Assembly: GCF_044759095.2 (NCBI RefSeq)
Contig: NZ_JBIYSM020000014.1
Coordinates: forward strand, 18,482-82,481
DNA: 64,000 nucleotides
Direction: 5' to 3'
From: JBIYSM02 sp044759095
GTDB taxonomy: Bacteria > Bacillota > Bacilli > Brevibacillales > Brevibacillaceae
The position numbers and the translations under genes were made by a program. The notes beneath the pieces were generated by a model that saw only the letters and a program-made list of their open reading frames with translations, was not told the DNA's origin and did no database searches. Shown one piece after another: positions 8,994-17,264 of this stretch. Numbering within the stretch: the stretch's first letter is position 1; each line of letters begins with the position of its first letter.

Positions 8994-9017
8994 AGTTATA
9001 AAAAACCAATAAAATGT

Positions 9018-9055
9018 AAAACAAGGACAGCTCTCGAGGCTGCCCTTGTTTTGGT
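9018..9055. terminator. Bidirectional terminator between rlmH and the SEC-C gene
   Basis: AAAACAAGG.CAGC and GCTG.CCTTGTTTT form a long stem flanked by A and T runs, so it can serve both the rlmH side and the convergent SEC-C/TPR gene. Confidence 0.75.
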
Positions 9056-10413
9056 CAACTTGTGGCGCCTTTTAACCATTGAAGTAATTTACCCTCGCGT
9101 TGCCAAATATGATAGTTTGCATTTACATACATGATGGCCTCGTTTGTATCGCCATAACCATAATAATCTGGCGCCTGGCTAGGCAATTTCTTTCGACCTA
9201 AGAGAAAATCAATGACGTGAGGATTTTGCTGAATTGCCTTATCAAGTAAGTGATCCAATTTTGAAGAAAGGCCAATTTTCATATACTCAAGTAGCACACG
9301 ACTGTAATTCATGTAGGCACTATCTTCATTATATGTTTCTAATAGTCGCGATGCTTTTTCAAACTTGTTCAACTCAATGTAGATAGACAGCAAAGAGTAG
9401 CGGACTCCTTGGTTATCGTTAGGATTAAGATCGAGCATTTCTACAAATTCTTTTTCAGCTTGTTCAATTTGTCCTGCCATCAAAAGGCAGTTGGCATAGC
9501 CTTCCTTTGATCGCATATACGGTCGAGTATGGATTAATCCCCAAAAATGACCTCGATCTTCATGAAAACATCTCAAGCCAAGATCGCGTTCTCCGGCTTC
9601 TTTTCCTTGTTTGTAAAGCCGTAATAATTCCTCCAGATCATCACTTGATTCAGCGAGGATGTTATAGGCGTCCGGACTATCTGGATACAATTGAAGAGCT
9701 TGTTTAGCCAGTTGAATTCGTTTTGGAACAGAAGGCTCTTCCCAAGCATCATACAGGATCATCTGTGCCATCTCTTTGGGATCGAGGGAGGAGTTTTTTG
9801 TCATACGAGTGTGGTTAGATAGATGCGAGTTTATAAACTCATTGAGTTGTTCCATTGATTCGAACTCTTTTCCCTTAACTAGGCTTGTCATCTCGTACAG
9901 AGCTCTTTCTGCAGAGAGACGAGCTGTATCGGTATGTGTCTGCTGACCGCTGTTTTCTTGAAAAATGGTATGAAACAACCATTCCTCACCGAGGATTTCC
10001 TGTGCACGTTTGGAGATCGTTCCTACTGAGACACCGTATTTTCTCGATAATTCAGATTGCGTCACAGGAAGATCCATCATTTTGGCAACACAGTATTCAA
10101 TAGCAGCTTCCATGACACCAGTTTTCCTTACTATTGGTTGAGCAGCGTTTGCGTACAGATTCCAAATTCGAATGGCAGAGACAATAATAGTAGGTTCATA
10201 TTGGGGGTACATGGATTTGACAATGTTTCTAGCTAACAACTCATATAAATAATGATCCCAATCAAATTCCTGTTCGATATATGAAAAAAGAAGGGCTTTA
10301 GCATCTTGTGGCGCCGATGGTGAAAAACCTCTGAGTTCGTCTTGGGATAAACAGCATTTTTTGTACTTTTTTCCACTCCCGCACGGGCAGGGAGCGTTTC
10401 TACCGATTTTCAA
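9055..10413 (-). CDS. SEC-C zinc motif protein with HTH-like segment and TPR-type repeats
   Basis: A 452-residue cytoplasmic protein. The N-terminus is a SEC-C zinc motif (IGRNAPCPCGSGKKYKKCC, residues 2-21), as at the end of SecA and in YecA-like proteins. A helix-turn-helix-like stretch follows at about 160-180 (SELSRKYGVSVGTISKRA). The C-terminal half is helical and repeat-like (about 255-430; LYPDSPDAYNILAE, LNPNDNQGVRYSLLSIYIEL), probably TPR. The start is a TTG at 10413 with GAGGGAAG upstream; the longer frame (to 10530) adds an implausible Phe/His-rich leader. The gene sits alone inside the islet on the minus strand and is AT-rich. Function unknown; a chaperone-adaptor or regulatory role is guesswork. 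Confidence 0.75.
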   Translation of the reverse strand: MKIGRNAPCPCGSGKKYKKCCLSQDELRGFSPSAPQDAKALLFSYIEQEFDWDHYLYELLARNIVKSMYPQYEPTIIVSAIRIWNLYANAAQPIVRKTGVMEAAIEYCVAKMMDLPVTQSELSRKYGVSVGTISKRAQEILGEEWLFHTIFQENSGQQTHTDTARLSAERALYEMTSLVKGKEFESMEQLNEFINSHLSNHTRMTKNSSLDPKEMAQMILYDAWEEPSVPKRIQLAKQALQLYPDSPDAYNILAESSDDLEELLRLYKQGKEAGERDLGLRCFHEDRGHFWGLIHTRPYMRSKEGYANCLLMAGQIEQAEKEFVEMLDLNPNDNQGVRYSLLSIYIELNKFEKASRLLETYNEDSAYMNYSRVLLEYMKIGLSSKLDHLLDKAIQQNPHVIDFLLGRKKLPSQAPDYYGYGDTNEAIMYVNANYHIWQREGKLLQWLKGATS

Positions 10414-10563
10414 GATGGTCACTTCCCTCGTGCTACATATTAGTCGCTTATAGTATATCATAGATCTATGGTGTTCCTTTGAGTGGAGAAAGAGCATGAA
10501 AAAAGATAAAGAAAGTGAATAGAGATACAAATGTGGTTGGACAGGAAATGAGGATGGCTATTC

Positions 10564-10719
10564 ATGTCTAGAAAAAAGGTAAAGACTTCCACACCAAGAC
10601 ATAAACGATTAAACAGGCTTAGAAAAGAGGAGCACCTCTCAATATATCCTGACATCGATGAAGCGATTCTTTTTATCGACAACTGCACGCGATCAAACAT
10701 CCACTTAGGAAAGAATTAG
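10564..10719 (+). CDS. Possible small basic protein, 51 residues
   Basis: ATG 10564 opens a 51-codon frame, preceded by GAGGATGG at short spacing. The product starts MSRKKVKTSTPRHKRLNRLR, very basic, and ends with an acidic and hydrophobic segment (YPDIDEAILFIDNC). The N-terminus resembles small conserved basic proteins of unknown function, but I cannot assign a family. It lies in the islet between the SEC-C gene and the fic remnant. The rest of 10440-10936 shows no further convincing gene. Confidence 0.35.
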   Translation: MSRKKVKTSTPRHKRLNRLRKEEHLSIYPDIDEAILFIDNCTRSNIHLGKN

Positions 10720-10936
10720 ATGGAAGGGGGGGGAGCATTACAACGGAAAGGTCATTTATTTCTCATCATATATCCAGAGAAGGATGCAGGATACCTAGCG
10801 CTTTGGAATGAATTATAACAAGTAAAAGCTAGGTATATGTCTAGAGTCAACTCCTGAGATTGCTGTTAATGAGTCGTGCTCATTCAGTTATAAAATAAAT
10901 CACAATAAGGGGTAACATGAGAAAGGAGGTCTACTA

Positions 10937-11843
10937 TTGTATCAACCAAGATTCCAGTATACCCACACCATTGTAAAATCTTTGATGGCGATTGAAAAAT
11001 ACAAGATTCAAGAATAGAAGGGAACCCATTGGATTTGGAAGAGGTTTCTCAAGCTATTATCAAACACCGAGATAGGCAAGGTCTGAAAGCAGAACAAGAG
11101 GTAAGAAATTATTGGAACGCTCTTTCCTTTTTAAGCGCATCCAAAAGACTAAAGATCCAAATCAGCGAAAACTTTATCAAGAGGCTGCATTCAATCATTG
11201 AAGTAAGGGGTTCCGGGAGAAGGAATGAAGAAAGTGAATATAGAGGACCTATGAGACCTGGAGTATTGCTGCCTATCAACTGTTGACCATACATCCATTT
11301 TATGATGGAAATGGAAGAACGGCTCGGGCTCTTGCAACCTATATTCTTAGCATCGATGGCTATGATCTGAAAGGGTTTAACTCGATGGAAGAGTATTATG
11401 TGTCAGACCTGCAGGGATATTATACGAAATTACAAATGGGTCTGCCGGACCTTTATTATAATGGCAGGAATAATCCTTCTGACTTGGCACCTTGGCTTGA
11501 GTACTTTGTCTTGACGATGGAGAGGGCTTTCCGTAAAGTAGCACGAATTGCTGAGAGTAAGTACAAACAGCAAATTGATCCGAGGGTAAAGAGGTTAGAG
11601 CCCCGAGAGCTTATCGTGATTAAACTTTTGCTCGGAAAAAGTGGAGATATCACTCCTAAAGAAATTGCAGAGGAATTTAAAGTTGTACCGAGAACAGTTA
11701 CAGAATGGGCTAAAGAATGGATGGAAAAAGGTATTATCGAGCCAGCTAGTGGAACCGAACGGATACGAGCGTACAAGCTAGGTAGACAGTTCAGTGATCT
11801 CACTTTGAGCGATCTTGGTTACGCTGATACAGATCAGCAATAA
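10937..11843 (+). pseudogene. Broken Fic-family gene (AMP-transferase type)
   Basis: Pieces of one Fic protein lie in order in three frames. Frame 1, from TTG 10937 after GAAAGGAGGT: YQPRFQYTHTIVKSLMAIEKYK, ending at TAG 11015. Frame 2 from about 11008: SRIEGNPLDLEEV onward, losing the frame near 11260. Frame 3: AYQLLTIHPFYDGNGRTAR through a winged-helix tail to 11843. Compared with intact family members, about 20-30 codons are missing at the first break and roughly 50 at the second, so both are internal deletions with frameshift. The catalytic motif HPFxDGNGRxxR is intact. Fic enzymes transfer AMP or similar groups onto target proteins. This gene should not give a working enzyme. Confidence 0.8.
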
Positions 11844-11855
11844 AAAGCTTACAAT

Positions 11856-11943
11856 AGCGAACAGATGACGAGCAAATAGAGAATGAATAGGGAATGAATA
11901 GCGAATAAATAAGGAGCCAATAACGAAGACATAGCGAATGAAT
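11856..11943. repeat. Eight degenerate 11-bp tandem units
   Basis: Units run 11856-11866, 11867-11877 and so on to 11943. The consensus is close to AGNGAATGAAT, with the clearest copies AGAGAATGAAT, AGGGAATGAAT and AGCGAATGAAT. The period is about one helical turn. It lies between the end of the fic remnant and the terminator at 11960. No reading frame of note covers it. Confidence 0.65.
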
Positions 11944-11959
11944 AAAGTATTATAAATGG

Positions 11960-11995
11960 AAAAGTGGTTAGAGAATCCTTCGACCACTTTTTTTT
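11960..11995 (+). terminator. Terminator after the fic remnant
   Basis: AAAAGTGGT (11960-11968) pairs with ACCACTTTT, followed by a run of eight or more T. Confidence 0.75.
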
Positions 11996-12003
11996 ATGAA
12001 AAA

Positions 12004-12012
12004 TTGACCGTC
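12004..12012 (-). repeat. Terminal inverted repeat of islet, right
   Basis: TTGACCGTC, exact reverse complement of GACGGTCAA at 8985-8993, lying 14 bases inside the right attachment-like repeat. Confidence 0.6.
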
Positions 12013-12026
12013 AGAACCGTTACGGT

Positions 12027-12044
12027 GAACCGTATCACAAGTAA
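12027..12044 (+). repeat. Right attachment-like direct repeat (orphan rlmH end)
   Basis: GAACCGTATCACAAGTAA still reads EPYHK and stop, the RlmH C-terminus, but the bases upstream do not match rlmH. This is what integration into the 3' end of rlmH would leave at the far end. Confidence 0.75.
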
Positions 12045-12106
12045 CCGCAAGTTTTGATTTCTACGGGGTACGTGTTAATGAACTTTAGTGTCTATAAGTG
12101 CCCTAC

Positions 12107-12847
12107 CTACAAGGATTGTCCGCTGTCTACCGTGATAATCTGACCAGTCATCGCTTCCTGTTCCAAGGTTGCACAGATCATTGATGCGATATCTTCGGTT
12201 GTCGAAATACGCTGTAATAGAAGCTTGGGGGCAAGCCGGTTCATTTGTTCTTCCCTTCCGGCCCACCACCTTGTCGCGACAGCTCCCGGCACGACGCAGT
12301 TGACCCGAATATCGGGAGCCAAGGCTCGCGCTAACGATTTCGTTAGGCCATGAACGGCTGCTTTGGACACGGCGTAGGGAAGGGAGGAGCCTAATCCAGT
12401 TTGTCCGGCTATGCTGCCAAGATTGACGATCGCACCTTTTTGATTCTTCTTCATGAAGGGGGCGACAGCTCGCGCACAGTAAAACATGCCTTTCACATTC
12501 ACATCGAACAACTCGTCCCATATTTCCCCGGTTGCTGCCTCCAGATTGTCCATCGGAATATGCCTGGTGATGCTGGCATTATTGACGAGCAGATCCACTG
12601 TCCCGAATTGCTGAACGATGGTTTCGATCATGATCCGGACTTCCTTGTCTTGTGATACATCGGCTAGCACGGCTACAGCCCGCCCACCCTCATTATTGAT
12701 CCATCGAACGGTTTCTTCCGCATCGGATTGAGAACGTGAATAATTCACGATAACGGTTGCCCCCCGCTTGGCTAGCATGAGACTTGTCGCTCTGCCAATC
12801 CCCGTACCGCCGCCCGTAACAAGGACCACTTTGTTTTTTATTTCCAC
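12107..12847 (-). CDS. SDR-family oxidoreductase (FabG-like)
   Basis: A 246-residue short-chain dehydrogenase/reductase. The NAD(P)-binding TGGGTGIG motif is at about residues 9-16, NNAS at about 88-91, and the catalytic Ser and YxxxK are present (NLGSIAG, YAVSKAA). The C-terminal DSGQSL ending is typical of FabG-like enzymes acting on hydroxy/keto compounds; the substrate cannot be read from sequence. I used GTG 12847 because GGGGAGTG lies upstream at good spacing; ATG 12865 is in frame but precedes that site. It diverges from a LysR regulator that probably controls it. Confidence 0.85.
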   Translation of the reverse strand: MEIKNKVVLVTGGGTGIGRATSLMLAKRGATVIVNYSRSQSDAEETVRWINNEGGRAVAVLADVSQDKEVRIMIETIVQQFGTVDLLVNNASITRHIPMDNLEAATGEIWDELFDVNVKGMFYCARAVAPFMKKNQKGAIVNLGSIAGQTGLGSSLPYAVSKAAVHGLTKSLARALAPDIRVNCVVPGAVATRWWAGREEQMNRLAPKLLLQRISTTEDIASMICATLEQEAMTGQIITVDSGQSL

Positions 12848-12972
12848 GATAATTTCACTCCCCATGCCGTGATTTGATGGATATCATTGTAAATGATTTA
12901 TTTGCAATTGTATAATTGAACCAATTGAAGCTTCCGTTCAAATATTTTGAACCCGAGAGAAGGGGGCGCACC

Positions 12973-13863
12973 ATGGATCTCAAGACATTAAAAACGTTCC
13001 AAATGATCGTGAAATACGGCAGCTTTGTCCGTGCAGCCAAAGAAATGAACTATGCTCAATCCACAGTCACGATGCAAATCCAAAAGCTTGAATCCGAATT
13101 GGGCGTTCAGCTGCTCGAGCGTGGAAAAGAAATTCGGTTGACGGAAGCCGGCAGATTATTTCACGACCAAAGCTTGCAAATTGTAAAGAATATGGAGCAA
13201 TTACAAACGAACTTGTCGAATGTAAAGTTGGGTGAAACGGGGCATATTCGCATAGGGGTTACGGAGCCAACGGCGAGCTATCGTTTACCCGATATTCTGA
13301 AGAGGTTTATGTCCAGGTATCCGAATATCCGTATTTCTGTGGAAATCGCGAACACTCCGATGCTGAGCGAACGAATCCTCAGAGGAGATCTTGATTTTTC
13401 GCTTTGCTCGGCACCGGATTTGGGGACCGATCTTTATTTTGAACCATTATTCAAGGAAGAGTTCGTGGTGTTAATGCCTGAGCACCATCCACTGGCACAG
13501 AAAGAGGTTATTGCACCGGAAGATTTTCGGGGATATCGTCTGCTCATCACATCAGCAACCTGTCCATATCGCAGGAAGCTGAAGGTGGTTATGCAGGAAA
13601 CGGGGAACATGACGCTTGACACGATGGAGATAGGGAGTATGACGGCCTTAAAATTTTTCGTCGAGAGCGGGTTAGGCATCGCACTTGTCCCGAAGATTAT
13701 GGCGGAACCCGTTTCTACGGGAACAACAATACGGAAGATCCACGGAAGCCTTATAGACATGACTTTCGGGATCCTGTGCAAAGCATCGGCATATCCGTTG
13801 CAATTGGCCAGTCAAAAGCTTTATCAATATCTCAAACTGCATCTCAGAGAACAATCTGCTTGA
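12973..13863 (+). CDS. LysR-family transcriptional regulator
   Basis: A 296-residue LysR regulator: N-terminal helix-turn-helix (FVRAAKEMNYAQSTVTMQIQKLE, about residues 18-41) and a C-terminal effector domain of two periplasmic-binding-like lobes. GAAGGGGG precedes ATG 12973 by about 8 bases. The gene is divergent from the SDR gene, the usual arrangement for a LysR protein and its target. The intergenic region holds AT-rich dyads (CAATTGTATAATTG near 12905) that could be its operator. The inducer is unknown. Confidence 0.88.
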   Translation: MDLKTLKTFQMIVKYGSFVRAAKEMNYAQSTVTMQIQKLESELGVQLLERGKEIRLTEAGRLFHDQSLQIVKNMEQLQTNLSNVKLGETGHIRIGVTEPTASYRLPDILKRFMSRYPNIRISVEIANTPMLSERILRGDLDFSLCSAPDLGTDLYFEPLFKEEFVVLMPEHHPLAQKEVIAPEDFRGYRLLITSATCPYRRKLKVVMQETGNMTLDTMEIGSMTALKFFVESGLGIALVPKIMAEPVSTGTTIRKIHGSLIDMTFGILCKASAYPLQLASQKLYQYLKLHLREQSA

Positions 13864-13892
13864 ATGTTGAGTGTATTCAATTGCAATGAAGG

Positions 13893-13946
13893 AGCGGAGG
13901 CAACTGAGCGATCACGATGAAGGAGATCGCTAATCGCTCCCCCGCC
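13893..13946. terminator. Hairpin between convergent LysR and DUF488 genes
   Basis: GAGCGAT (13906-13912) and ATCGCTC (13933-13939), with GCGG/CCGC outside them, form a stem between the two converging stop codons. There is no strong T run, so a terminator role is only likely. Confidence 0.35.
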
Positions 13947-13948
13947 TA

Positions 13949-14383
13949 CTATAAATGAATGACTTCAATTCGATTATCAAATTCTCTTAAATAATCTGTA
14001 ACCAATTTTCGATGACACTGATGCGGTTTTTCCTCGCTACATAAAAAACATGGAATACCGTCACCGATCATTTCGTTGATTCTGGTTTCGATTTTGCGTT
14101 CTTGCAACAAATCTTTAAAAATGGTTTCAAATTCTTTCCATGAAATGTCTTTCTGCTTGATTGCCTGTAGTAAGCTCTCCGTTGGGGCTAAGGAAAGGTC
14201 GTGAATGTATTGAATCTGGAGCATTTCCATTACGAATTCCAGGTCATCCTTCTTCGCGAACCCAGCCAGTTGTGATGTATTATGTAAGCGTGTATCGATC
14301 AAACGGGTTACCTTGTTTTGTTGGAGGAGCGATACAAATGACCTAAGGGATTTCTTTGAGAAGCCAATGGTTGTCACCTTCAT
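13949..14383 (-). CDS. DUF488-family protein
   Basis: A 144-residue protein with the DUF488 pattern: MKVTTIGFSKKSL at the N-terminus, LIDTR in the middle and CFLCSEEKPHQCHR near the C-terminus, whose Cys and His residues are conserved in the family. The biochemical role of DUF488 proteins is not established. ATG 14383 gives the usual N-terminus; a GTG at 14392 is in frame and lies closer to the AAAGGAG ribosome site, so the start is uncertain by three codons. It stands alone between a LysR gene and a TetR remnant. Confidence 0.8.
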   Translation of the reverse strand: MKVTTIGFSKKSLRSFVSLLQQNKVTRLIDTRLHNTSQLAGFAKKDDLEFVMEMLQIQYIHDLSLAPTESLLQAIKQKDISWKEFETIFKDLLQERKIETRINEMIGDGIPCFLCSEEKPHQCHRKLVTDYLREFDNRIEVIHL

Positions 14384-14434
14384 AGAGTTCACTTCACTCC
14401 TTTATCTTCATTCTTATAACATGACATACCTCAT

Positions 14435-14794
14435 TTACGATCCATTTCGTTCCTGGTTAATGAAGAAATATAGGAATACAGGTGTTTCACCGTGTTCGGG
14501 GTCGCAATCATCCTCTTTTCGTTCGATACCATGTATCACAATGGTTTTCACAGTTGAGTAAAGTTGAGCCATCGAAGCACGCGCTTCCAAACAAAGTGCA
14601 GGATGTGCATCGTCGGATTCAATCGCAACATTCATGGTGGGGCATCCGCCTTTGATCGGGCTGCCATTTGCCAGGTTTCGAAAGACCTCCAAAACTGCAC
14701 ATAGAGCTTCAACAGAGTCACGGGCGTTTAGCAAAGCTTTCTCAAATTCATTCCTAAGCTTCATGACAGCAAAGCGATAGGCTTCGATTGCCAT
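14435..14794 (-). pseudogene. TetR-family regulator fragment lacking the DNA-binding domain
   Basis: The 119 residues match the ligand-binding half of a TetR/AcrR regulator (VEALCAVLEVFRNLAN, GGCPTMNVAIESDDAHPAL, IVIHGIERKE). The N-terminal helix-turn-helix that should precede it is absent. Upstream on the minus strand the frame continues as SNKEK, a typical end of a TetR DNA-binding domain, but a TAG stop comes just before it and no HTH can be read further up. No good ribosome site precedes ATG 14794. The region 14795-15025 otherwise shows no gene. Confidence 0.6.
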
Positions 14795-15025
14795 TTTTTC
14801 TTTATTGGACTAAATGGTCTGATAATAATGCCGAACCCGATTATAACTATATTAACATGATTGATTATTTTAAGACTATTTATTCTATTTCGCAACAAAG
14901 GATCTGAGAACTGTATTACAAACACCAGTAAAATGCTTTATCTAAAGCAGTTTTAAAGCTAAAATATTTTGTGTGACAATAGATATATTTTCCTGCATTG
15001 GTTAAATGGAATAGGGAGCGGGATT

Positions 15026-16432
15026 ATGAAAAAAGAAGATTTACAGTTATTACAGCAAAACGTAACTTTACTTAGAGCTGAAGGGAAATACAAGGAAACC
15101 ATCGAGGCTTGCTATCATCTTCTTAGGTGTGGTATGGAATTACATGATCATAAATCTATTTTAATTGCACATCTGAATAATGCAGCCTCATACTACTGTA
15201 TTGGCGATATAGAAGAGGCCTTTGCCAGTATTGGTGCTTACGATGAGGTTTGCAGCAAATATGGAGATGAAACAGATCAATTACATTTGTACAATGTTTT
15301 ATTTTTACTCTATGAGTACAACAAAGATTTTGATAAGGCAAAAGAGACACTTGAAAAAAGCATTGAATTAGGGAAAAAATTAAAAAAGTTCAATATTATC
15401 AGCAATGGATATAGCAATTACAGTCATGTATACATTGTTGAGGAGAATTACGCGGATGCCTTGGAAATGGCGAAAATGGGGCTTGCAATGGCGAAATTGC
15501 ATCAACCTGCAAGTCCTATTTTAGAACTCAGAGTGAAATTAAACATGGCTGAAGCGTACATTGGGCTTGGAGATTTTGGTGCTTCACGATCGTTAATCGA
15601 TGAAATGATGAATGATCCTGTTTTCGATTCATTTATAAGAGAAAAATCTCAGTTCTATATGTTACAAGGCAGCTGGTACTCCAAGCAAAATTTATACAGG
15701 GAAGCATTTGAATCCTTAACGTATGCAAAGGAGTTAGTAGAAAGCTATCATGATGTGTATTTATTAAAGTTCATTCAAGAAGAAAGATGCAAATTGTGTG
15801 AGCGAATGGATGATATCCATTTAGGATATACGGTTCAAAAAGAATATATATCACTGCTTAATGAAATTAGTAATCGAGAAATAGCATTAGCAGCTCTGAA
15901 GCTTGACGTAAAACATAGTTTAACTGCTATTGAAAAGAAAGCAAATACGGATTATTTAACAGGTTTATATAATCGGAATTATTTGGAGACGACTGCGAAT
16001 GTTTGGTTAAAACAAGCATCTGAAAGAAATGAAAGCATCGTATGTATCGTATTTGATATCGATAATTTCAAATTGATTAATGATGAATACGGGCATCTTT
16101 TTGGCGATGAAGTAATCAAACAGGTAGGCGAAGCTTGCTCAAAAATAATGGGAGAAAATGAATTGATCGGTCGTTATGGCGGAGATGAATTTGTTGTGAT
16201 TGTAAAGGGCGCATCGCTTGAAAGAGGGAAGAAGAAAGCCGAATTAATAAAAGAGACCGTAGAAAACCTGCAGATGAAAAAGGATGGAAAATCCGTTTCC
16301 ATCAAAACCAGTATGGGCGTTGCCGATAACTCAGATGGTACGGTGATGTATTTTAACGATTTATTTCATGCTGCAGATGTAGGACTGTATAAGGCAAAAC
16401 AGAATGGAAGAAATCAAATTTGTGTACAATAG
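15026..16432 (+). CDS. TPR-containing GGDEF protein, probable diguanylate cyclase
   Basis: A 468-residue cytoplasmic protein. Residues about 1-280 are helical TPR-like repeats; residues about 300-465 are a GGDEF domain with the intact signature RYGGDEF and the metal site IVFDIDNFKLIND. GGDEF enzymes make cyclic di-GMP. No RxxD inhibitory site is seen in the expected place before the signature, so product feedback may be lacking. No membrane segment is present; the TPR part could bind a peptide signal or a partner. AGGGAGCGGG precedes ATG 15026. The gene is more AT-rich than the neighbouring core genes. Confidence 0.87.
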   Translation: MKKEDLQLLQQNVTLLRAEGKYKETIEACYHLLRCGMELHDHKSILIAHLNNAASYYCIGDIEEAFASIGAYDEVCSKYGDETDQLHLYNVLFLLYEYNKDFDKAKETLEKSIELGKKLKKFNIISNGYSNYSHVYIVEENYADALEMAKMGLAMAKLHQPASPILELRVKLNMAEAYIGLGDFGASRSLIDEMMNDPVFDSFIREKSQFYMLQGSWYSKQNLYREAFESLTYAKELVESYHDVYLLKFIQEERCKLCERMDDIHLGYTVQKEYISLLNEISNREIALAALKLDVKHSLTAIEKKANTDYLTGLYNRNYLETTANVWLKQASERNESIVCIVFDIDNFKLINDEYGHLFGDEVIKQVGEACSKIMGENELIGRYGGDEFVVIVKGASLERGKKKAELIKETVENLQMKKDGKSVSIKTSMGVADNSDGTVMYFNDLFHAADVGLYKAKQNGRNQICVQ

Positions 16433-16453
16433 CCTTGGAATCAAGGCTTTTTT
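16431..16453 (+). terminator. Terminator of the GGDEF gene
   Basis: AGCCTT and AAGGCT form a short stem running into TTTTTT, overlapping the stop codon. Confidence 0.75.
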
Positions 16454-16534
16454 GTTTTACGAATGAAATCAGGTTAACAGTCGAAAATAAAATGGGACCT
16501 TTCAAGGTAATCCCTAAAAAAGGAGAAGATCTTC

Positions 16535-17205
16535 ATGACAACAAAGTTCCTGAAGTTGACGCTATGGATCATGTCCTTTGCTTTGATCTTTTCACCCATA
16601 AAAGCAGAGGCAATAGGAAACAGCGGAAAAAAACAGTGTATGAGCCAATCGGCTGTACAGCTAAAAGGTGACTTGCGAAAACTCTGGACTGACCATGTGA
16701 TATGGACAAGAAATTACATCGTAAGCGCCGTGGCAGGGCTGGAAGATCAAGATAAGGTGCTGGCAAGGCTGTTGAAAAATCAGGAAGATATCGGGAATGA
16801 AATAAAGCCGTATTATGGCGAGGCAGCAGGTAACAAGCTGGCAGAACTGCTAAAAGAGCACATCGTCATCGCAGGAAAAATCGTGAACGCAGCCAAAAGC
16901 GGAAACCAGGCTGCACTTAACAAAACAAATACAATACCGAATGGTATCGAAACGCTGATGATATTGCCCAGTTTCTCAGCAACGCCAATCCAAACTGGCC
17001 CCAGAACGAATTAAAGGAATTGTTATACATGCACTTAAAACTGGTTTCAGACGATGTGGCAGCCAGGTTGAAAAAGGATTGGGATGCAGATATTCTTGCG
17101 TTTGATAAAGGGGTAGACCATATTATCAAACTGGCTGACACACTGACAGAGGGGATTATCAAGCAATTTCCCAATCAGTTTCCTCTCAAGCTGAAAACGT
17201 TGTAA
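16535..17205 (+). pseudogene. Secreted protein gene split by one frameshift
   Basis: ATG 16535, after AAAAGGAG, opens a frame with a clear signal peptide (LKLTLWIMSFALIFSPIKAEA) and a helical mature part (DLRKLWTDHVIWTRN, GNEIKPYYGEAAGNKLAELL). Near 16925-16935 the frame shifts: the next frame reads WYRNADDIAQFLSNANPNWP and continues through LLYMHLKLVSDD to the stop at 17205. Joined, the pieces make one protein of about 220 residues resembling secreted helical proteins of unknown function in Bacilli. The shift is either a true mutation or a sequence error. A terminator follows at 17223. Confidence 0.72.
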
Positions 17206-17222
17206 AGCTTTCATTCAAAAAA

Positions 17223-17259
17223 ACTGCTCTTAACACACGTTAAGAGCAGTTTTTTTTGT
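17223..17259. terminator. Terminator between secreted-protein gene and carD
   Basis: ACTGCTCTTAA and TTAAGAGCAGT make an 11-bp perfect stem followed by eight T; A run on the other side lets it serve the converging carD gene too. Confidence 0.85.
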
Positions 17260-17264
17260 ATCAC

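Larger units (their letters stand above)
8978..12044. mobile_element. SCC-like islet integrated at the rlmH 3' end (remnant)
   Basis: Three signals bound this segment. First, an 18-base direct repeat of the rlmH end at 8960-8977 and 12027-12044. Second, a perfect 9-base inverted repeat just inside both ends: GACGGTCAA at 8985-8993 and TTGACCGTC at 12004-12012. Third, base composition: the segment is clearly more AT-rich than the wal genes. It carries a SEC-C/TPR gene, a 51-codon ORF, a fic pseudogene and an 11-bp repeat tract. No ccr-type recombinase is present, so it is either a deletion remnant or moved by a recombinase encoded elsewhere. SCC elements are known mainly from staphylococci; the assignment here is inference from end structure. 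Confidence 0.65.

Noticed and set aside
11856..11943. 11-bp tandem tract as a CRISPR or coding repeat
   Set aside because: Units are too short, with no spacers, and the minus-strand frame across it is a low-quality hydrophobic frame.
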